A DNA stretch of 5,218 nt, taken from assembly GCA_016522385.1 (NCBI GenBank), contig JAEKFU010000184.1, positions 1 to 5,218 on the forward strand, given 5' to 3'. Position numbers and translations under genes: made by a program. Source of the stretch: Pseudomonadota bacterium (GTDB taxonomy: Bacteria > Pseudomonadota > Alphaproteobacteria > Rhizobiales > Aestuariivirgaceae). The notes beneath the pieces are model-generated. The model searched no databases and was not told where the DNA came from. It saw nothing but the letters and a program-made list of their open reading frames with translations. Positions 1-5,218 of the stretch are shown here, piece after piece (the first letter of the stretch is position 1; each line of letters starts with the position of its first letter).

Positions 1-195
1 CAGAATGCCGGTGCCGAATTCCGTATGATCGCCATTCCTGATGAGATTTCACCCACAAAGGATGCGCTCAAGTTCGATCCGGCACGTATGCAAATGTTGT
101 TTGAAGCGGGTCGTAAGCTCGGCCGGGATGGTGCCGGGTGGCGCAACGAACCACCACGTCTTGAAAAGCTAGAGCGCATCGCACGCAGCCACTAG
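1..195 (+). CDS. C-terminal part of a patatin-like phospholipase (partial)
   Basis: Frame 1 is open from the window edge to a TAG at 193-195, giving 64 residues; the start lies outside the window. The visible part holds RMIAIPDEISPTKD near its start, an FDPARMQMLFEAGRKLGRDG stretch, then WRNEPP and a short basic tail. Patatin-like bacterial phospholipases, as I remember them, often end this way: a last strand with an IP motif, a helix containing a G(R)xxG pattern, then a W-x-N-x-PP tail. Members are serine-aspartate dyad acyl hydrolases acting on membrane lipids. The catalytic GXSXG and DG motifs would lie upstream, so activity cannot be judged here. The gene converges on the crotonase gene, with only 17 bases between the two stop codons. 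The coding call is firm; the family call is moderate and rests on recall of the C-terminal pattern. Confidence 0.6.
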   Translation, partial: QNAGAEFRMIAIPDEISPTKDALKFDPARMQMLFEAGRKLGRDGAGWRNEPPRLEKLERIARSH

Positions 196-212
196 AGCGT
201 GTCAGGGTTGTT

Positions 213-974
213 CTAAAAATCCTTCAACCGCAGCGTCGTTTCAGGGTCGAGGAAACCGCCAACCGTTGCGTCTGTCTCAAGTTGAAGCGCGCGGTGCAGG
301 TCACTAGCCGCACATTGGTTCACAACCCGCTTCATGGCCCTGACGGACAGGGGCGGCAATGCGCTGAGTTTTTCTGCAACCGCCTGGGCCTCTTTCTGCA
401 GCTCGCCGTCGGCAACAACGCGCCAGGCCACACCCATGTCCTTGAGTTCCGAAGCGGTGTAGCGCTCACCAAAGAACAGCATCTCACGCGCCTTGTTCAG
501 GCCGACCAGGGCTGGCAAAAGGGAGGTTACCGCGCCGGTGACAAACAAGTTGAGCGATACTTCGGGGAAGAAGCCCTTGGCACTTTGCGCCCAGATGGGG
601 AAGTCGCAATTGATCGCCCATTCAAAACCGCCACCGACCGCCCAGCCATTTATCGCACCAACGACGGGCTTTGCGCCAAAGACGATTGCGTGGGTTGCCC
701 TTTGGATGGCATCGACAAGCGCACGGGCCTCGGCTTCGCTTTCCGGGTGAACGTGGCTGTTTCGATCATCGCCAGCACAAAACGCCCTCCCCTCGCCGGT
801 GAAAATGATGGCACGCGTCGCGCGGTCCGCATTGGCATCGTCAAAGGCCCAGGCAACATCCTGGATGAGTTCCAGGTTCATCGCGTTTAGGCAATCAGGC
901 CTGTTGAGAGAGATCGTGCGCACCCCCTGATCATCACCCGTACTCAGAACGGTCCCATACTCGTAACAGCTCAT
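213..974 (-). CDS. Enoyl-CoA hydratase/isomerase family protein (crotonase fold)
   Basis: This 253-residue protein belongs to the crotonase superfamily, cytosolic enzymes that hydrate, isomerise or cleave acyl-CoA thioesters by way of an oxyanion hole. The family landmarks are visible: ISLNRPDCLNAMN (21-33), oxyanion-hole segment FCAGDD (65-70), and GWAVGGGFEWAINCD (110-124). Glu118 aligns with the first catalytic Glu of rat mitochondrial enoyl-CoA hydratase (E144), and Glu138 in FFPEV with the second (E164). Keeping both acids favours a hydratase, but superfamily substrates are diverse. The C-terminus stops soon after the LETDATVGGFLDPETT helix and lacks most of the usual acyl-site/trimer tail, so the protein is slightly short. 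The ATG start overlaps the ligase stop as ATGA and has its own GAGGA site 7 bases upstream, so translation is probably coupled to the ligase. Last gene of the minus-strand block. Confidence 0.9.
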   Translation of the reverse strand: MSCYEYGTVLSTGDDQGVRTISLNRPDCLNAMNLELIQDVAWAFDDANADRATRAIIFTGEGRAFCAGDDRNSHVHPESEAEARALVDAIQRATHAIVFGAKPVVGAINGWAVGGGFEWAINCDFPIWAQSAKGFFPEVSLNLFVTGAVTSLLPALVGLNKAREMLFFGERYTASELKDMGVAWRVVADGELQKEAQAVAEKLSALPPLSVRAMKRVVNQCAASDLHRALQLETDATVGGFLDPETTLRLKDF

Positions 975-2299
975 TGGTATGTCCTCAAAACGCGGCGTGT
1001 CTTGCCCTCCGTAACCGGAAAGGTGCCAGCCGCAACCACGCGCACACTGGCCGTTGCGCCGAGATGGGATTTGATTTCACTGGCAACACGGCCCGCAAGA
1101 TCACCGGCTTCGTTGTGCCCTTTGGCCAACTCCACCTGCAATGGGAGCAGATCGTAAGGTGGTTTGGTTTCAAGCACGATGCGGTAGTCGCCGGACAACT
1201 CGGCAAAACCGGTCAGCACCTTCGCTACCATGGTCGGAAACAGGTTTAGCCCGCGTACGACAACCATGTCATCGTTGCGGCCCACAACACGAAAGCGTAT
1301 GCCGGTGCGTCCACATTCACATGGCTCGGTGGCGTCGATCGCAATGATGTCACTCGTGCGGAACCGCACAAGCGGCTGGCAGTCGCGAAGCAGATGAGTG
1401 AGAACCAGCTCGCCTTCCTGTCCGGCTTCCAGCGGTAGCGGTTGTTCTGTTTCGGGATTGATCAGTTCGGGATAGAGCACATCGGATGCAAGAAAGTGCA
1501 AGCGCGTGTCGTACTCGCATTGTGCGGCAAAATTGGAAAAAACGTCCGACACACCATAGTTCGCATTGCGTGGTTCCATCGCCCAGGTGTTACGGATGCG
1601 ATCCCGCAATGCGGGATCGTCAAGCCCGGCCTCGCCTCCGAACAGTCCAAGCTTCAGGCCAAGATCAGCCGGCGACAGCCCTGGGAACCTTTCCCCCAGC
1701 ACGCGCTCCAGGACAGCCGGATAGGACGGGGTGCAGGAAATCGCGGTGATGCCGATCTCGCGGATCGTACGGATCAAAAGCTCCGTATTGCCAACGCCAA
1801 ACGGCACCACCGTCGCGCCGGTCCGTTCCAGTGTCATGTGATCCGTAACGCCACCCATCCACATCTGGTAGTTGAGGCAATGCACAACCGTATGATCAGC
1901 TGTCAGGCCTGCTGCACTCTGGCTGCGACCCCCTACTGTTTCCATGATGTCACAGTCGCGCGCCGACAGGGCCAAGTTCATGGCCTGGCCGGTTGTGCCG
2001 GACGTTCGATGCAGACGGCTCACCGTCGACATCGAAGAGGCCAAGTAGTTCCCGAAAGGCGGATGTTCGGCTTGCGCCAGCCTGAGTTGCACCTTGTCCA
2101 TCAACGGCAGCTCAGGCAAATCCTGCAGATTCGATGGCGGGGAAGCACCGTCCCACAGCTCTTGATAGAAAGGCGAATTCTTAAAGACGTACGGTGCTTG
2201 TACTTGCCATGCAGCCTGTCGATGGCGCTCCAGTTCGTTCGCCCCCAGTGTCTCTGCTTCAGATCGCAAGATGGCCCACCCAATACCTTCATGGCTCAC
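971..2299 (-). CDS. PaaK-like AMP-forming acyl/aryl-CoA ligase
   Basis: A 442-residue adenylate-forming enzyme of the phenylacetate-CoA ligase type: it activates a carboxylic acid with ATP, then transfers it to CoA. Numbered from the GTG at 2299, visible motifs are the P-loop RTSGTTG (98-104), an NYQMWMGGVTDH segment followed by GATVVPFGVGNTE that is typical of PaaK, GGEA (221-224), YGVSD (248-252), FRTSD (313-317) with its ATP-ribose Asp317, CECGRT (327-332), GRNDDMVVVRGLNLFP (340-355) and a C-terminal GKTRRV holding the expected lysine (433). The frame extends upstream to a TTG at 2362, but those 21 residues (basic, containing NCHNY) do not look like a PaaK start, whereas SEAETLGANELERHR does. 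The GTG has no good Shine-Dalgarno sequence, so the start is uncertain. The acid substrate cannot be read from the sequence. The gene is translationally linked to the crotonase gene downstream. Confidence 0.9.
   Translation of the reverse strand: MSHEGIGWAILRSEAETLGANELERHRQAAWQVQAPYVFKNSPFYQELWDGASPPSNLQDLPELPLMDKVQLRLAQAEHPPFGNYLASSMSTVSRLHRTSGTTGQAMNLALSARDCDIMETVGGRSQSAAGLTADHTVVHCLNYQMWMGGVTDHMTLERTGATVVPFGVGNTELLIRTIREIGITAISCTPSYPAVLERVLGERFPGLSPADLGLKLGLFGGEAGLDDPALRDRIRNTWAMEPRNANYGVSDVFSNFAAQCEYDTRLHFLASDVLYPELINPETEQPLPLEAGQEGELVLTHLLRDCQPLVRFRTSDIIAIDATEPCECGRTGIRFRVVGRNDDMVVVRGLNLFPTMVAKVLTGFAELSGDYRIVLETKPPYDLLPLQVELAKGHNEAGDLAGRVASEIKSHLGATASVRVVAAGTFPVTEGKTRRVLRTYQ
982..986 (-). 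promoter_or_regulatory. Ribosome binding site of the crotonase gene
   Basis: GAGGA on the minus strand, 7 bases before the ATG at 974-972. It lies inside the last codons of the ligase gene and supports this start and the ATGA overlap. Confidence 0.7.
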
Positions 2300-2501
2300 T
2301 GTAACCAGATAGTTGTGGCAGTTCGCTGCTCGTGTGGCAATGAGGTTTCTTCGCCCAGCCAATCCAACTTACGCCTTGGGTCAAACGCCGACGTTTCATC
2401 AAGCCTGGGCTGACGTATGCTTTGCAGGAACGACCATACGCCAGGCCGTATATAGTTGCTAATCGCAGAAGACCTGATGTCGATTGGATCGCTGCTGGGC
2501 T
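2300..2501 (-). other. Gap between the SDR stop and the ligase start
   Basis: No recognised gene lies in these 202 bases. A 75-codon minus-strand frame (ATG at 2523, TGA at 2298-2296) spans the gap, overlaps the SDR end and meets the ligase GTG as GTGA. Its product is rich in Arg, Pro and Ser and matches no family I know. The stretch holds an AT-rich TATATA on the minus strand near 2449-2454, which could be part of a -10 element, but no convincing -35 sits at the right distance. A six-base inverted repeat (CGTATG at 2414-2419, CATACG at 2435-2440, loop of 15) is too weak to call. The gap could be a spacer with a secondary promoter, or a degraded gene end. Confidence 0.4.
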
Positions 2502-3104
2502 TCAATGGATATGGATCACGCAACCGGTGATTCCGGTGGCGACGCAGCGATGATAGGCGCGTGCGACATCAACCCCGTCAACTGTTTTGAACCCTGGAAA
2601 CTTGTGGCCACTGCGCTCACGGGATTCCGTCAATAGCCCCGGACTTACGCAGTTGATCCGGATGCCGCGCGGCATGTCACACGCCGCAGCTGTCACAAAA
2701 CCATCCAGGGCGCCGTTGATCAGTGCCGATACCGCGCCGCGCCGCACAGGTTGGATGTTCGTTCAGCCGCTGGTCAATACGATGACGCCGCCATCGTTTA
2801 TGTGGGCAAGTGCATGACGCACCAAGTTGACCTGGCCAATCAGCTTCTAGTCAAGCGCGGCGTGCAAATCATCATCTGAGATTTCGTCAATGCGGGCAAA
2901 GACCGTCATACCTGCCGCGCACACGAGCGCGTCGAATTGGCCGGCAGTGGAGAACATGGCCTCGATCGATGCAGCATCGGCGATATCGACGGGTTGTTGG
3001 CCGCTGGACCGGCCGGCCGTCACAATCTCGTAAGCCCCCGCCATTTCTTCGACAATCAATTTGCCGATTGTGCCGCAACCGCCGACAACAAGCATACGCT
3101 GCAT
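2502..3104 (-). pseudogene. Short-chain dehydrogenase/reductase with two in-frame stop codons
   Basis: From the ATG at 3104 one reading frame runs 200 codons to a TGA at 2504-2502, the normal length for a compact SDR, with no frameshift. It is broken by TAG at codon 86 (2849-2847) and TGA at codon 114 (2765-2763). The N-terminal piece holds the Rossmann motif MLVVGGCGTIG, an AGRSS turn suggesting NADP(H), a VDIADAASIEAMF strand-helix and VCAAG. The middle piece reads KLIGQVNLVRHALAHINDGG then VIVLTSG. The C-terminal piece has ALINGALDGF, DMPRGIRINCVSPGLLTES and the end TGCVIHIH. All three pieces are collinear SDR sequence. The usual YxxxK is absent: Ser and Asn stand at those positions, which I recall as typical of this short subfamily. 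Product after the first stop would be an 85-residue Rossmann fragment. It would have supplied a redox step to the cluster. Sequencing error or readthrough are alternatives. Confidence 0.88.
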
Positions 3105-3213
3105 CTGCAAAGCCTTCTGTCCTAGGGGCTGTTATGGGCCCAGAAGCGGGCATTGGATTTGTTGAGCCACTGATTACGAATTGTCACCACTCCCTAATGC
3201 AGAGCAATGCTAT
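3105..3213 (-). other. Intergenic spacer between amidohydrolase and SDR
   Basis: 109 bases without a gene. It carries the SDR ribosome binding site and one copy of the motif TGACAAT (3180-3186) that also occurs twice upstream of the amidohydrolase. No hairpin with a T-run is visible, so nothing clearly separates transcription of the two genes. Confidence 0.4.
3113..3118 (-). promoter_or_regulatory. Ribosome binding site of the SDR pseudogene
   Basis: AGAAGG on the minus strand, 8 bases before the ATG at 3104-3102. It favours this ATG over the TTG two codons upstream (3110), and shows the initiation region is still intact although the gene is interrupted. Confidence 0.55.
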
Positions 3214-4599
3214 TCATTGATGCCCGCAAGCGCAAAGTCCGGGATGGCTTGTGCCGCCGAGTTTTTGCATCAATGCAGCCCAACCAGGCAGGTGCCGGCG
3301 AACTTGTGCCAGCGCATCAGCTTCGTCAATCCCAAGCACGCGTCGGTCTTCCATCACGACTTTACCGTCAATCACGCTGGTGACCACGTCTGAGGCCCGC
3401 GCATAATATGCTATTGAAGCGTAGTCCGCATAAAAGGGTGCAAGATGGGCTTGGTCGATATCGATCTGAATCAGGTCGGCCTTGTAGCCAGCTGCCAGTC
3501 TGCCGATGTCACGGTCAAGGCCGAGGACACCGGCGCTTGCAGCAGTCGCACGATCGAGGGCTTGTTTGCTGCTCAACGCTTCGAATGTGCCCTGACGCAA
3601 ACGCAAGGCATTCATTGCATTTCGCATCGCCTCGAAGGGATCGTTCATCATCCAGTCGGTAGCGAGGCCCCAGGATATGCCGCGGCTGTCAATCGACGGT
3701 ATGTCGGGATAGACACCACGTCTTGGATAGATCGTAGCACAATGGGCATTACGGGCCCCTGCCCGGCTGACGGCATCAAGGTCGCCTTGTGTGGCAAAGG
3801 TGAGATGGGCCACGACGCTGTTTCTATCAAGTGCACCTATGTCCAACAGGTATTCTGCCGGACCTTTGCCATGTTCACTAGCGATGTAGTCAACCTCACC
3901 TTTTGACTGCGCGACGTGGGTATGACAGCCGACCTTAAGCCGGCGCGCTTCGGCGACCGCCTCCTTATGCAGGCCCATTGAACAGGTGTCTGTCGCGTGC
4001 GGGCCGATGCGCCCAGAAATCAATCCGCCCTTTTGACCATGCCAGTTCTCCACCAACGCCACCCCTCGCTTAAGGCGTTCCTCACCGTATTTGGGATATC
4101 GGGTATAGTCCTGCCGGTACAGTTCCTCCAGGCGCACATCGAATATCTTGTAGGCGATTTGAGCCCTGAGCCCGGCTTGCACGCAAGCTTCGGCCAGCGC
4201 CTCAGGCTCATACCAGATATCGTTGATCGTGGTGATTCCGGCCTTGACCATGTCGATGACACCGAGAACTGCAAGATCGCGCCACTGGTCAGGCGTAATG
4301 TCCTTTTCGGCCCTAAACGCCACGGTGTAGAGTGCAGCACCTCCGGCACCGTCGTCGCTCTGGCTGCGGAAAACGAGCGAAGCAGCATGGCTGTGGCAAT
4401 TTACGAAACCGGACAGGACGGCTTTGCCGTTTCCGGAGAGTTTCTTTGTTGGCGACCATGTCCCTTCTGGCCGGCTCGGACCCGCATAGACGATCCGGTC
4501 CCCGCGAACGGCGACTTCGCCGTCCAGGAGGATCCCATTCTCCTCGGTCATCGGATAGAGCACATCCGCCTGGACGAGAAGGTCAACAATTTCGGTGAT
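3214..4599 (-). CDS. Metal-dependent amidohydrolase (AtzA/TrzN/deaminase-like), probable ATC start
   Basis: A 461-residue TIM-barrel amidohydrolase if started at ATC 4599 (449 if at GTG 4563). The family removes amino, chloro or similar groups from heterocycles with one Zn or Fe; members include SAH/MTA, cytosine and guanine deaminases and the triazine hydrolases. In 461-residue numbering: NCHSHAA supplies His69 and His71; CHTHVAQSKGE supplies His228; VVAHLTF supplies His265; GLATDW supplies Asp315. NAHC (His286) is the further conserved His. The usual Glu three residues after the third metal His is Gln231 here. The C-terminal GRLAAGYKADLIQID and SVIDGKVVMED are the typical second half of the beta-sandwich. 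The first half, IVDLLVQADVLYPM then GEVAVRGDRIV, begins before the GTG, so the upstream start is preferred. First gene of the minus-strand block. The substrate is unknown; triazine specificity should not be assumed. Confidence 0.85.
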   Translation of the reverse strand: MTEIVDLLVQADVLYPMTEENGILLDGEVAVRGDRIVYAGPSRPEGTWSPTKKLSGNGKAVLSGFVNCHSHAASLVFRSQSDDGAGGAALYTVAFRAEKDITPDQWRDLAVLGVIDMVKAGITTINDIWYEPEALAEACVQAGLRAQIAYKIFDVRLEELYRQDYTRYPKYGEERLKRGVALVENWHGQKGGLISGRIGPHATDTCSMGLHKEAVAEARRLKVGCHTHVAQSKGEVDYIASEHGKGPAEYLLDIGALDRNSVVAHLTFATQGDLDAVSRAGARNAHCATIYPRRGVYPDIPSIDSRGISWGLATDWMMNDPFEAMRNAMNALRLRQGTFEALSSKQALDRATAASAGVLGLDRDIGRLAAGYKADLIQIDIDQAHLAPFYADYASIAYYARASDVVTSVIDGKVVMEDRRVLGIDEADALAQVRRHLPGWAALMQKLGGTSHPGLCACGHQ

Positions 4600-4606
4600 G
4601 GCCAGT

Positions 4607-4612
4607 CCCTCC
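4607..4612 (-). promoter_or_regulatory. Ribosome binding site pointing to a non-ATG start
   Basis: GGAGGG on the minus strand, 7 bases before the ATC at 4599-4597. The next in-frame codons read ACC GAA ATT, as in the common MTEI-type N-terminus of this family. An in-frame TGA at 4620-4618 closes the frame above, and the only near-cognate alternative is CTG at 4605, too close to the site. Confidence 0.65.
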
Positions 4613-4639
4613 GATTGTCAGTACGCGAACGTCTAGTCA

Positions 4640-4670
4640 ATTATCGACGTCATAGCTTTCGGATTGTCAA
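4640..4670 (-). promoter_or_regulatory. Candidate promoter of the amidohydrolase-led block
   Basis: Minus-strand TTGACA (4665-4670) matches the sigma-70 -35 consensus. GATAAT (4640-4645) matches the -10 at five of six positions. The 19-base spacer is longer than the preferred 17. A start about 7 bases after the -10 would leave a leader of about 35 bases to the start codon. It is the best promoter-like pair seen ahead of the block. Confidence 0.35.
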
Positions 4671-4807
4671 CGGCTGCACCTGGTTTCATGGCAGTTTGGC
4701 CGGAGGCAGCTGTAGTTTCTCGGATCGTTCATCATAACCCGCTTTCGTGGGCATAGGGCCGCACTCAACCCACCGCTCAAATCATCGGCCAGCGCAATTT
4801 AACCGAA

Positions 4808-5026
4808 TTGATCGGCAGCTTTGATCTCCACGATCCGTCGTTCGAAAGCAGTCTGACGGTGCACGACGAGAAAGCAGATTGGGTCGACAGCCCCATTCTT
4901 TATTTGCTGAGCAATCGCCATCATGCACCTGGCGATCATGCGCCCCAAATGCAGTATGAGCGCGTGATCATGCCTTGCCGCAGGGCACCCGACGACTGTC
5001 TCGCACACGCCGTCTTGTGCGCATAG
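4808..5026 (+). CDS. Unrecognised short ORF, possibly a gene remnant
   Basis: 72 codons from a TTG to TAG at 5024-5026; the same frame is open back to a TAG at 4754-4756. The product looks more protein-like than its shadows: IGSFDLHDPSFESSLTVHDE, then DSPILYLLS, then QYERVIMPCRR and DDCLAHAVLC, an alternating strand-and-loop pattern. The ending distantly recalls the last strands of PAS-type sensor domains, but I cannot assign it. There is no Shine-Dalgarno sequence before the TTG. Skipping the TAG, the frame continues upstream to an ATG at 4688. It may be a remnant, or not a gene. Confidence 0.22.
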   Translation: MIGSFDLHDPSFESSLTVHDEKADWVDSPILYLLSNRHHAPGDHAPQMQYERVIMPCRRAPDDCLAHAVLCA

Positions 5027-5159
5027 AAAGAATGTTTCGGGTGATTGGTCAGGCCGTCAGCGTGCCGCTAGGGTACATAGCGCATCTTGAGATCTTCGCG
5101 ACAAACAACATATCTCCTGCAATACACACTGGCGCAAGCGCGTGTTCGCGTTAGCCCTC

Positions 5160-5218
5160 ATGACTGTGAAGACTTACATCCTCTTGGTCCTGGTGATGAT
5201 CCTGTTCTTCACCATAGC
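5160..5218 (+). CDS. Possible N-terminus of a membrane or exported protein (partial)
   Basis: From an ATG at 5160 the frame reads MTVKTYILLVLVMILFFTIA up to the window edge: two early basic or polar residues, then a run of about 14 hydrophobic residues, as in a signal anchor or first membrane helix. The frame is also open upstream to 5091, with a basic HWRKR just before. No Shine-Dalgarno sequence precedes the ATG. The opposite strand has an equally open acidic and His-rich frame ending at TAA 5153-5151, so strand assignment is uncertain. Confidence 0.2.
   Translation, partial: MTVKTYILLVLVMILFFTI

Larger units (their letters stand above)
4621..5218. other. Region without a recognisable gene
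   Basis: About 600 bases upstream of the amidohydrolase. It contains the candidate promoter at its left end and, on the plus strand, an open frame 4757-5026 and a hydrophobic frame near the right edge, both listed separately at low confidence. The minus-strand frames (for example 4799-5008) read as shadows: rich in Arg, His and Cys, with no motif. Between about 5027 and 5140 nothing coding is convincing. GC-rich short palindromes near 5131-5152 (GCGC-AA-GCGC and CGCG-TGTT-CGCG) lack a T-run and are not called as terminators. Confidence 0.4.

Noticed and set aside
169..212. CTAGAGCG repeated at 169-176 and 192-199, with a TAGAGCGTGTCAGG stretch recalling dispersed palindromic elements of Rhizobiales
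   Set aside because: Only one arm of such a palindrome could be present, the first copy is inside coding sequence, and no matching arm or T-run follows, so neither a repeat element nor a terminator is supported.
282..890. 202-codon plus-strand frame opposite the crotonase
   Set aside because: The minus strand carries clear crotonase motifs across the same bases; the plus product has no recognisable fold.
1442..2413. 323-codon plus-strand frame opposite the CoA ligase
   Set aside because: It lies antisense to a gene with all PaaK motifs. Its product is rich in Arg, His, Cys and Gln with no domain, as expected of a shadow frame in GC-rich DNA.
2502..2747. Separate small gene for the C-terminal SDR segment
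   Set aside because: It is in the same frame as the N-terminal part, is collinear with a single SDR fold and lacks its own credible start region.
2502..3104. Programmed stop readthrough, selenocysteine or pyrrolysine in the SDR
   Set aside because: Neither stop falls at a catalytic position, no hairpin of SECIS type is obvious after the TGA, and TAG and TGA both end other genes in the window, so recoding of two different stops in one short gene is unlikely.
3997..4737. 246-codon plus-strand frame opposite the amidohydrolase start and promoter
   Set aside because: Mostly antisense to conserved amidohydrolase sequence, without family signature or ribosome binding site.

Overview
The window looks like a moderately GC-rich proteobacterial chromosome, most likely an alphaproteobacterium. 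That placement rests on my recollection of the protein families, on codon use and on the short SDR subfamily. It was not computed. There are no tRNA or rRNA genes, CRISPR arrays, insertion sequences or other clear mobile elements.

Layout from left to right. Bases 1-195 (+) are the last 64 codons of a gene that resembles the C-terminus of a patatin-like phospholipase. It converges on a block of minus-strand genes filling about 213-4600. In transcription order these are: (i) an AtzA/TrzN/deaminase-type metal-dependent amidohydrolase, 4599-3214; (ii) a short-chain dehydrogenase/reductase (SDR), 3104-2502, interrupted by two in-frame stop codons; (iii) a PaaK-type acyl/aryl-CoA ligase, 2299-971; (iv) a crotonase-fold enoyl-CoA hydratase/isomerase, 974-213, which overlaps the ligase by four bases (ATGA). 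The rest, about 4621-5218, has no recognisable gene, only weak plus-strand frames.

The block reads as an accessory catabolic cluster. The hydrolase could deaminate or hydrolyse an N-containing or cyclic substrate, the ligase could activate a carboxylate as its CoA thioester, the crotonase could act on that thioester, and the SDR would have supplied a redox step. The substrate cannot be deduced from sequence, and the combination of roles is inference.

Two signs suggest that the upstream half of the cluster is decaying, or uses unusual decoding. The SDR keeps one reading frame and full family length (200 residues) but carries TAG at codon 86 and TGA at codon 114. The amidohydrolase has a good Shine-Dalgarno sequence placed correctly for an ATC codon where an ATG would be expected; the first conventional start lies 12 codons inside the conserved N-terminal strand. 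The ligase-crotonase pair looks intact. I saw no clearly new defence or mobile system.
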